Assembly: GCA_963693305.1 (NCBI GenBank)
Contig: OY855904.1
Location: 40,909,304 to 40,973,303 of the forward strand
From: Meandrina meandrites
Lineage: Eukaryota; Cnidaria; Anthozoa; Scleractinia; Meandrinidae
Length of the DNA: 64,000 nucleotides
Direction of reading: 5' to 3'
Shown here: positions 23,636 to 35,600 of the stretch, one piece after another
How positions within the stretch are numbered: the first letter of the stretch is position 1
Layout: every line of letters starts with the position of its first letter
Program-made: the position numbers and the translations under genes
The notes under the pieces: model-generated
What the model saw: only the letters and a program-made list of their open reading frames with translations
Told to the model about the DNA's origin: nothing
Database searches by the model: none

Positions 23636-26600
23636 CACGCAAAAAAAGAACGAGGCCAATATCCTGCCATCTTGACCGAACAAGCTTGGTCAATAAAGGA
23701 TTTATTATATGACTTTTTTCGAGCACTGAAAAGAAAGCCAGTTGCATGCACAATCAATGGCACGCGCTAAATCATTTCATTGGTTTAAAAGTTTAATGAG
23801 TGACTGTCAAATTCTTGAATGAATCGAGACAACAGCGAAATTCTTTAGCCCTAAAACGGATATTGAAATGGCTTAAATTTGCGAATCAACGTTGAGTTTG
23901 AAGCCTTAAAAGAAGACTGTCCATTCCATCCGGCCGCCAGCTTTTGATTATTGGACGTTTTGCAGAGTATTTGCTCGCTTCTGGCGCTTTAGTGGTGCAA
24001 ACCTGCCGTGACATACGAGCTGAATATTGAAATTGTGACTGTTGAAAGCGTTTGGGACTTACCACTTCACGGGGAAAGCTTGAACTTTTCTACATCATTC
24101 TACATGCTCGACCCACCCTTACTCGACGTGAACGTTAGAGGCTTCGGTGAAAAGTTGTTAGGTTCGCCTTGCCGTCCGCTGTCTTCCATTTTTGAAGATG
24201 TTACGCAAACGACAAGTTTGCAGAGTAGTTTATTCTTCAGGTATGTCACTGACTTTAGTCTCTCCCTTTTCCGCCAAACAAAGCTAATACCATGTCTTCA
24301 AGTCGCTTTGCGTTTTAATTTTTGTGTTAGCCAGTTTTTGCGGCGAATAAAATTCACGAAACTCGTTATTTAACATCTGTAATTTAATTCGTTTGCTCTC
24401 ATTCGCTTCAAGACCTATTTCCTTGTTGTCGGACTTCCTTTCGCTAGAAATAGACAGGAAATCTTCGTGTTATTTCGGAAAATAGTTTCATAGCGAAAAT
24501 TTACGACGAAAAGCTTTTTCATGATCAACTAGCGAAGGTTTAAAAAGTTGTTTCGCTTGCACTGAGGAACACAGCGGGCGATCCCGAGCGGTCAAGATGG
24601 CTCCATCTTGACCGCTCGGGTAGCCAATCAGAGCACGAGATTCGCTTCATCTTGACCGCTCACGGAGCTAGTCATATAATAAGACGAAATATTGACGTCT
24701 GCCTCGTAATCAAAATTATATAATCAAAGGCAATATGTGCAACGACTGTTTTCGTGCTCATTTCGTGTTCGTAATTGTTTAAACAAAACTGCTTGTCTGC
24801 TTCGCCATCGATCAGTCGCGGAGTAGCTTATAATCCCAACAACAATTCTCCTATTCACAGCGCGGCACAGCAGCAAAAATCGATGCAAAAATGTTGCAGA
24901 ACCTTGAAATTCATGTAGAAGGAATTTCACAGAAAACGGCTGTATAATATTCGAAACGTTCTGCGAAACACAACTTTGAGCATTTTATTGTGTTCACAGA
25001 ACTAGCGGATAATTTTTAACGGTTCGCACGATCGACAATCGGCTGGACACTCTGATTCAGCAAGCATTGGAGAGGCTTCTCACAGAAATTTGGTTTCGTT
25101 GCTTGTTTCGTTTTCGAGCGTCAAGTAAAGAAGCTTTCAGTAAAATGTTAGAGTTGAATTTAGATGACCTTATAACTTCCGCACTTCTGCTCCGACGATT
25201 TTCCTTGGCTATAATATGCATTAAGTCAATAAAAGCTGATTTCACAAATTTAGCAAAAACCTATCAGCAAATTTTTTTACTGGATGGGATTTTGTTAAAA
25301 AAGTGAGTTCCAGTCAAACGCCAATATCATTAAAAATATTTTTCTTCAGTTAAATCGAATTTCAGACTATTATTACTGAATGAAAGGTGAACATTTTCCC
25401 AAAGTTTCACACCCATCGCGTCAAAGCCTAAGAAGTTATAACCCAAAGTTTGTCATGGACGAGTGCGCCAGCAAAAAAATACGGAGTCACCTTAAGAAAT
25501 CGACTTTGTTTTTTTTTTATAAATCATCTAACTTAACTATGGTATGTATCAAGTCAATGTAAGCTGATTCCACAAATTTAGTAAAAAAAAAAAAAACTAT
25601 CAGCAATTCTTTTTTGCTGGATGCGATTTTGTAAAAAAAAAGTGGGGCCTAGTTAAACTCCAACATTATGAAACATATTTTTTCCTCAGTAAAATCGAAT
25701 TTCATATTATTATTACCAAATGATAGGTGAACATTTTCCTAAAGTTTCACAGCCATCGCCTCAAAACCTAAGAAGTGATAACCCAAAGTTTGTCATGGAC
25801 AAGTGCACCCGCAATAAAACGATGATTTATAAACGGCAACGCGGTCAAGCCTGCGAAGTCTAATCTAAGCAATGGCTCCGAAAAGCTTGTTCTGGTCCTG
25901 CATGCTTGTGGTTAGACAAATTATTACAGAAGATCTATTTCGATCGAGAATGCAAAAGGGGTTGACAGATGATTGACAGACCTAACGCGACTCCCGTAGT
26001 TTCGGGTCTTTAGGCGTAACATTTGCCGAATTGCTACTCTCTGAAAATTTCCTGAAAATTTGATCTTCCAAATTATCTTTGCCTGCGTCGCAGACGTAAT
26101 CTAACCCCGGTTAGTAACGTCTGCGAAGCAGCGCCGATATCCGTGTTCTGGACCCCCCGACGGACTCAACGAATTACCGGAAGTGCGTTTCGAATTTCCT
26201 TTCAACTTGACATTACCATTCCCGAAACCTGCTGTGTGTCCATTGTATGGTTACAAGACTTTGTAACAACGTTTGTGACATTTGTTGTCTTTCGACCTGT
26301 TCGCTTATCACTTGTTTCTGAAGGGAACTATATACTGTATTATTATGAGACAATGCAAGTTAAAAAGAGCCGAAAAACGGTGGTCTTATCAACTCTAGTA
26401 AGTGTCTAGAGGTACGGTTTCGAGTTTGACACCTCAGGCTCTGTAATAATTTGCCACATGTTTCCCTAGTGCGGCTTGTATTGGCTCCTTATATTTGCAA
26501 GATATGCTTTAAGCTCTCGCAATGTTTGTTCTGAAAGAACAAGGTCTGAAATATTCCATGAAAATTTTGTTGTGATGCCGAGTCCGGCTGTTTAATTGTT

Positions 26601-29600
26601 GCAAGATGCGTTGCTTGGTTTAACGGATGACATATTACCATATTATTAATATTTTCCACCAAATGGTTTAGTTCAGGCAAGACCATTGTTTCGATCATCC
26701 ATATATTAACTGATTGAAAGGCTTATTTTCTTTTCTTTGCTAACCGCGGCCATTGTCACGATTTACACGTTCGCTTTCTGCTCGCTTTCTCCCCTTTCTG
26801 TTCACTTCCGGTGCAAATAAACTCCAGGGAAATGCCTATCGGAGCCAAATACGGCTCATCGAACAATGGCTTTTTTTAACAAGCCAATCATGGCGCGTAC
26901 TCAAATCCTGGTACACAGTTGGGGGCTCAGAACAAGAATTTTGGCGCTGATTCGCAGACGGACTTAACCAAGGGTTTAGTTTCGTCTGCGGCGCAGGCTA
27001 AATTATCTTAGTTTAAGATTTTTGTTTTTACGGAGCATAAGTACAAAGATCGCTGCCGTTGATCAGCTCCTGCCTTCCCTCCCGCTACTCGCTGTAGTTT
27101 ATGCTAATTTTTCTTTAAAGTTCAAAGCGAAGTTTCGCTTCAAACAGAAGATTATCGATCTTACGCTGTGTGCCACAAAAACGTAGCAGATTTCCTAATA
27201 TTTATTTATAAACTTTATTCAACGCTTACTTTTTACAACATTCGAAGAAGATAAATCAAACTTATTATGCTTATAAATTGTGATGGTGGATTTCGAAAGA
27301 CATAATACTCCTGTCTAAACGTTCCAATGCATGGCAGCCGCCAGCTCAACAAGGCTACTGTAGTGTAAGATACAACAAAAGTGCCGATAGATAAAAGCGA
27401 TCGCGCCGGTACATATATATGTTTCTAAACTCTCATAAAACTACAGAGAGAAGGAAACAACTTGCCTCTAAAGTCATCCAGATGTACTCATGCACAATAG
27501 AATTCCATACAAAACTCGTTCCATGTGTCATCGACTTCACCACAAAATCAGACTTCGCGGCAACTTGAGTAATCATCGGCGAAGAAATCAATACACTTTA
27601 ACCGTCGGCAAATGTCACGCCAAAAACACCAGAAACTACGAGAGTTGCGTAAGGTCTGTCAGCCATCTGTCAACACCTTTTGTGAGTTACATATGATCGA
27701 CTGAAGGAGTGATCGCCACAAAACTCCCAACACATCCCTAAACTTCCTAAACGGTCGTATTTTGCATTGTCGTTACTGTATGTTTTGTTCTGCCTCAGGA
27801 ATATCCGCCAACCTGTGGGCATATTTTGTTGTGCCGCAAAATGTGCGCCAAGACATTATTTTTAACAGTGAGCATATTTAATTTATCTTTCACCTTTGGG
27901 CCAACGTATACTATTTATAGTTTGGTCGCTTATTTAACAGAATGAAAATAATTGTAAAATCCAGTAAAAATAAAAAGAGGTTCCGAATCCATGCCCTTAT
28001 TGATACCGGTGCGTACCAACTTAACTATGACCTCCGAAACTCTGAGAGCAAGTACATTGATGGTTCTTATGTCTTAACCCTATTCATACCGCGCTTTTTT
28101 GGATCTTTTCAGACCGGGGGGGGGGGGGAGAGGGGGGACGGATTCCGCCTCCCCCCCCCCCCCTCTCCGTAACTTCCAGAATATTTAAGCAATCGCAATA
28201 AAACTTACAGGATATATAGTATGTCCAAAAGTCTATCTTTTTATATACGTCACGTGCGGTGATGACGTCACATCACGTGACAATTATATCATGATGTCAA
28301 AACAGCCGCCATCTTGGATCCGCCATCTTGGATTTCAAAATTTTTCCAAAACATCAGAAAACCGCCCAAAATTACTGAAAAATACTCAAAATCTATAAAA
28401 CAGTGCAAAAAACCCTAAAAGAGGTGAAAACAATTGAATTAAAGTTAATTTTTATTAATGAAAACACAAAAATTACAAATTTGGAAAATCATGCCTGTCA
28501 AAATGACGTTGCCATGGTAATGTCAAGTTCCAGACACAATAACCTATTCTACCAATTTATTCCCAGATAAATTTTAGAAAAACTCGTAAAGTTTGGCAGC
28601 GTTTGGTTGAATCTTGAAAAAGTTATAAACGTTCAAAATCAGCGCGGGCACTCCCCCCCCCCCCCCCACCCCCCGGTCTGAATGGGTTAACAGTAGGACC
28701 CAAAATCAGTGACTATTTTGTAGTAGTTCCGTCTAAATTGTCTCAATAAATTTGCAAGATCCATGACGGATGTTTTCACTTTAGGTCCCATTTTAACTTG
28801 AAAGTCCCAATATCCTTAATAATCAAAGGTCTCTTCGAGATTCGATTATTTCGCATGGAGTATGCGTTGGGGAAATGCTAGTATCGAAAGCGATTTGCGA
28901 TGCATTAACCCATTGACTCACCGTCCAGAAGGCTTTTATTAGCGCGCACCCACCCCCCCCCCCCCCTCCCAAAAAAAAAAAATTCCTGGCTCTTTTACGG
29001 CATTTAACACAAACGTGCGAGTGAGAAAAATATACCATATGCGTACTAAATTCAGACAAATAATCCCTTTCTGAAGTAAATGTCTATTAAAACTAGACAC
29101 GCTGAAAGGCCAATTCATGAATTGAATTGTTAATTATCAACCTTGATAAATTGATCCGAAACCAGACTTGAAGACGGTGAAAAAAATTTCTTCACCTCCG
29201 CGCGTCATTTTAACAACTCGCAAAAACACGAACTCTTTCTACAAAATATAACACTAGTTCAAAACACTCTGGTGAAAGGTAGGTTTTCATTCTGTACAAC
29301 TGTCACTGACATTTATTTTACCACCAGTGGTATTATCTTGGTACAGCGATAATTGGGGATAATAATTTGCGAATCATGGTGCCGTGAGATAGCGGAAAAC
29401 TACTGAATTCCTTCCACAGAATTAACATTCAGATTGCTTTTTATGCTATCCATCACTATAAATATTAACATAAAAATACTTGTTTGCATTTTCCGAAGTA
29501 CTGTAGTAAATCTTTGCCTGTAAAAGGTCGTAAACTGCACACAATTATCAAATAAACAACAACGCGATGGTAAGTCGGCCGCACGCTGCATATCAGATGT

Positions 29601-32600
29601 CACCATGTGCTTTTCAAATCAATACGCTTCTAGAAGCCTAAAATTCGTAAACTGGGCAAATGAAAGAAACTTGAAGGAAGTTTTGTTTTAGATTAATTCT
29701 CATTTCAAGATGTAGCTACTAATGTATCAAAGCTTCAAAATTCTGCATATTTTTGAAGCCGTGAGATCCTGCATTATTCACGCTAAAGCGTAAGTTTAAT
29801 TTTAGCCTGACGGCTTTTTGCAGTCAATTTTTCACTCAGTGGCTTTACCAATCCTTCTAAAAATTCCATTTAAGTTCCAAGCAATATTGTACATTACCAT
29901 TTTCCTGTGTGAAGTCTTGAGAAGCTGCATTGAGTCGTCATCAAGTCCGTGAATTGTGGTCAAAACAAAAGATTGCGTGACGAGCTAAAAATACTTCTTT
30001 CAATGAAGACGACAAACAATAGACTTATAACAATAGAAAATAACATTGGCCAATATCCTATGACAATAAAGATTCGCAGCAGCTTTTAAGCATGTAAAAC
30101 TAAGCGATTCAATCGATGAATAGCACAGATCTTTGAAAAATACCTACCTTTAGTTTGCAAAAGGCTAGACAGGCTAAATGACGAGCGACGCGTGAAAATA
30201 ACACTTCGGGATCGAGAAGTGCTGACGCATTCCTATCCAATGACGTTTTTATCGCCCACAGCGAAAAGTATTCCCTTGACAAATTAAAACAGTCCCTTGA
30301 GAGTATACAAAAATGTGTGTCAGAGAGTGCCCCGATCATCCCAATTCTTACCATTTTCCTTGGTAACCAAGCAAAATAGTCGAAAAAAGGGACACAAAAC
30401 AGAGACCCCTTTCTATGGTGTGGTAAAGTGGTCATCCATTGTATATGTCGTACATAAATAATAACTTGTAGTATATCTTTACTTTAGTTGCTACATCATG
30501 CGACTTCGACAGCGGACTTTGCAATGGCTGGCGACAATCTAACTCAGATGTCTTTGACTGGACATGGCACACAGGATCGACACCAACTGGCAAAAATTAT
30601 AATACAGGTCCAGATAACGATCATACTAGTGGGACAGGTAAGAGAAATTCTAACCATTTTGCTTACATTTTATTAGCTCTTTGGTTCGATTTTGTTGACA
30701 TTGCAAATTTTAACTTCCACGCATGCAACATATATTGTGTCGTTTTGGGAAGCACAGTTAAAGTTTTTCGTTTTATGTTCACAGGGTACTATGTGTACAT
30801 TGAGACGTCTTCTCCACGGAATACTGGAGATAACGCAAAGCTTGAGCTTTCTGTGTCTGCTAATGGAGAACTGTCTTGTCTTGAGTTCTATTATCACATG
30901 TATGGAGACACTATGGGAACACTTACTGTCTTCAACGGAAATTCAGTGGTATTCAATGCATCCGGAAACCATAACAACACCTGGATGAAGGCGGAGATAA
31001 CTATCCATTTAAATGGCACAGTAAGTTTTTAAGTTGTTTTTTTTTTTTTTTCATACGTACGGCGACACTATGGGAGTTCTAAGTCTTTTAAGTGGAAATG
31101 TTGTAGTATTCAACAGTTCAGGAAACCATGGTGACTACTGGCTAAAAGAGCAAGTAACCCTTTTTGGATAACGCTGTAAGTTTTAATCGGTAGACGCAAA
31201 ATTTAAGCAGCAAAAGTCAATTATGTGCGTCCAGGTTTTACCTTTATTTTTGTTTTTGGTTTATCTTTTAAATTATTTTCCCCAGGACCTTTCACTACAG
31301 TCAGAAAGCCTCCTGGTTTTAATTTAAATATAATTCAGAATAATTTGCCTCTTAAATTGATTGCTGAAAGTGCTTTTTCTTGTACATCGAATGAATTGAC
31401 AAATTTAACACGCAGAACATCACTCATCGTAAAGTAACTGACTGACATGATTATACAAAAATACCCATAAGAACGTTTCTGGGTGCCATTTTTTGTCGCC
31501 GTTGTTGTTAATTTGTTGTTTTGCTTGTTGCTGCTGCTCTTTACTTAACCCCATTAAACGTTACTTTATAATTTCTCGACCACCTTTTTAATTTTACCTT
31601 TGCCAAGACATAAATGGATGATTAACTTTTTCATTCATCTGGAATTCATCTAGGTAACATTTGAAGGAATAAGAGGAACTTCCTTTACTGGTGACTTGGC
31701 CATCGACGATGTCTCAATTAGCAATGGAAGCTGCCTGGGGCATACTACACTTCCAACCTTTTCTACGGCATCCTCACTTGCGACCTCACTGCCTTTAGTT
31801 GCAACGACGCTTAATCTGTTCACTGTGCAGCCCTCATTTTCGTCTGTGCCATCGACGTTTAGTTCGTCCACTGTCAAGAACACACTATCTTCAAATCCCT
31901 CGACGTATAGCCAGTCAACTGCAACACCGTCCTTTTCTTCGAAGCTATCTGCTCTTATGCCATCCCCTACAGATAGCTTTTCCACTCCTGAGCCTTCTTT
32001 GTCTTCATATGGTTTACCAGGTGTGTTCTCTTTGTACATTAATGAGTCCTTTAACCAAATTCCCCATGATACCTCTTTTTCAAATTATAACACCTTCGCT
32101 ATTAAAAAAAAAAAGCTACGACGATTTTGGCACACCTTCACAAAGTTAGCTTTCTTGTCAAGCTCTTCGTGTACAATTCATCTCAGTCGTCTTCAAATAT
32201 TTATTTACATTAATCCTGTCTCCAATTTTCCCTCTAATATGGTCTAATTCGTATTTATATTTACCTTTCAAACCATTATTTTCAACTGTTTTACACTCAG
32301 TAAACGAGTGGTGTGATATGCTTAAAGAAAGTCAATTAATCTATTTAACAATTAGACTAGTCGTAATCAGCGATTAGGGGAGTGCGTTCGACCTAAGATG
32401 GATAGTCAGGAAGTAGCAAAAGAGCAAGATTGTCGACAAACTATGCCATTTAATATGCCCCAAATGGAGCGATGAGGATGAGTGAGAGAGGAATCTCATC
32501 ACACAACGTTTTGGAGGAAAGATTACGTGACAAGCCAAAAGAACATCTGTCTGTAAAATAAACTGGAATTTGTCGCATCATGAAATGGGTTGTATTGTTT

Positions 32601-35600
32601 TCGAAGGGGTTTAATAAACTGTGAAAAAATTAATATGTTAAAGCAGAATTTTTCTTTGCTTGCAAGCTATGTTATCGTAAATTGGGTGTTACAGAAGAAG
32701 CCATTCAAATGAATTAATATTGGACCGGACGGAAACATGATCTGTCATCATAGCAGTGATTGTTTGCCCAAAGGTCAAAAAGAACCTCAAATAATGAATG
32801 GAACGGCAAATTCTCATTGATGTCAGAATATTGTAAAACAACGTGAATAGAAGTCACTCCTAGCACTTCATTTGACATTCACAAAGCAGAAACGTACAAA
32901 GTCATAAATGAATGGGCAATTTGCATTCATTTCTTTTACACTAAAATTCATATGGAATAGAAATGAATTATCATCTACACGACAAAGAATTATTTATTTC
33001 ACTTTAGTTGTTATCTTTTGACACTACACAACTTCTAAAACTCCACAGACTTCTACAAATACTTTCACTTCCATTTGAAAATAGATCGAGCATGATCGAG
33101 GCACAGCACATCAACTTTTCGTTCATAGTCATCAAGATTTCCTCATCAAAATGCCTAAACATTCTGCGAATAACTATACAATACAAATTCAAAGAAGCGA
33201 GAAAACAATTTTGATCCTTATTCTACTCACTCGTTTTACATGAAATGCTAACGATTTGTAATTTTAGCTAATTTTGTGAATCGTTTTGCATGTAAACACG
33301 CTGGTTTACCTTGCCTATAAAACAACGAATCGACTTACTCGATTTCCACTCCTTTTACGACGTTCGGTGGCTGATTAAAACTCTTCTTCATTGGATGAAG
33401 ACCCTCCAAACAGCGGCGATAACATACCATAACAGAGGACAATTTTGTCGAGAGAAATCACTCCTAACACCGAAACAGAGGCACGTGGCATGGAGATGAC
33501 GTCATTCGCCCCTGAAAAATTTTCTGGGGGGCCAAATTGACAGCCACATATGTTCCATAAAAACGCAACTGTTTACCGATTAGAGAGCGTTCTCCTTCGT
33601 CGAACACAATTATGAGCTCGAGACTTCTATCGCGTGATAGTTGATGAGGGTGCAACCCGAGTCAACTATCACGCATAAAAATCGAGAGCGAATAATTTAA
33701 TTGTTTTAGTGTAAGTCTACTAGTCGTTCAAAGCTTAAAAAACAAGACAGATTCATGTTTTTATTAACAATGATAAGAACAGGTCACGCCACGCGAGGAT
33801 AATTGACAAATATATCGCATTGTGTTGGTTTCTGTGTGCGCGCACCTTCACATTTCATTCAAGATGAGCAAAGCCGATGAGCTTAGTTTGATTACAAAAT
33901 CGACGATCAAATGATGCAAAAATGCCATTGGAAGCCAGGTTTGTCAATTTAGAAAACGTCAATGACAAGAAAATAGTAAGTTAAAAAGTTAAGAAAAGGC
34001 TTGAGAGACTTGCACTGCTTGAATGTCCTACTGCACAGTTAAACGAAAGAAGTTGTGTTCTTGTTCAGAATAGCACTGCGTATCGCTCGCAGTGAAGAAA
34101 CTTTGAGTTCGCTTCCATTTTTTTTTTTTGCCGTACAGAGGAATAGAAAACCTCTGAGCATCTGTTAAGCTCTTCTTTGGACTGTTCTTCAATAGGAAGA
34201 GAGAATTTCTGTTGGCTTGCGAACCATTCTAAATCATGTCTAAATGTGTCAATTGAAACTGAATGCAACCACAAGCGGCCCAGGCTCCTGATAAGATTAC
34301 TCGAGAACGTGACTCGATCGAGCGTTACAACGGTTTGAATTTATAAAGGTTTGTATGGGAGAAAACGGTTTCGAAATTATTCGCAAATATATGTACATTT
34401 TGAAAATAAAATCGACTTACCTCAATGCCTTGTTGTCTTTCTTGTTGTCATCTCGCTTCTCAAACCGATCTGACGCCTTTTTGGCGAGTTTTAGCTTTTT
34501 TGGTTTTCCACCGCTAAGAAGAAGTAAAGGCTGCACACTCGATTTCCGACCGACCGCCGCTCGAAGCGAAAAAAAATCATTGAAATCACGCTAACCGACC
34601 CAATTCCTACGCAGAATTATAGAAGACGCTTAAGCGCTTCTTCTCGCCGATTTCCAACTCAAATCCATCCTCACAACGCACGTTACGAAGCGCTGAATCC
34701 CACTCAACGAACCTTCTCCATCTTCGAATAATCCTTCCAGGAGCAGCCATGGACACATCGGAAGCCCGCATAGCATGCCGGGCCAATAAAATAACCCCAA
34801 CTGGGGGAGGTGACCGCACAATTGTCAACACGCAACCTGCTTTGCTCCAGCGTCCCCTGGGGAGACTTTTGTAGAGGCCACCGAAGGAGCATTGTTTTGA
34901 TAAACCAATCAAAATAACGAATCGACTTGTTTACAAATTTTTAAAAAAAAAAAGTTTTTCAGTGCTACTGAACGATCAACTTTCAGTGAAAGTATTGTTT
35001 TTGCGGAGTTAATTCTAGCATAGTTGATATATGGTCGGTTATTTTTTTTGGCCTAGCTTGCCGTGCTTCGCAGGATGACCTCCACATTCAAATGGCAAAC
35101 TTGGTAAGTGTTATTCGTGCTCGTTTAGTACACTTCGAACGAGCAGTTGTACAACTAAATCTTATAAGTGCTGATTTAAAATACACTCCGCTTTATAGGT
35201 TGCTATCAAACTACGAACACCGCGAAGGTGAGCTGTTATCGGTTAGAGAAATTGTAAATAATTCTCAGAACGACAAGGAGAACATTAACGGATCAATCAC
35301 ATCTTGCACAATTGGGCAACTAATAAAACAACTATGGGGGGACAAGGTGAGATTGGTAAAAAGAGGTTCAAGAAACCAACGGCAGAATTACTATCTGAAC
35401 CTTGGAAAGAAAACCAACAACAACTCCGCGTCGACTTCGATTAAAAGTGGCTGGCAGTTGGTATACAATCAAGAAACAAAATCCTCCTTCGTTCGTTTGT
35501 CGTCATGGTCATTCAAAAATCAAACAGGCACCATGGAATTAAGAATTGAGAAAACTGACGAGGCGATGACCCGATACTCCATCGCTTCTCATGGATGTCA

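Larger units (their letters stand above)
23247..30487. other. Gene 2 intron between MAM1 and MAM2
   Basis: 7.2 kb. It holds foldbacks (23539-23696, 24583-24620), a tandem duplication (25205-25830), a Mutator-like element (26080-27000), a TTAA element (28078-28686) and homopolymer runs near 28950-28985. I recognise no exon between 28.7 and 30.48 kb. Confidence 0.65.

Noticed and set aside
30109..30435. 108-codon minus-strand frame in an intron of gene 2
   Set aside because: No recognisable domain and no splice or repeat support; could be chance.
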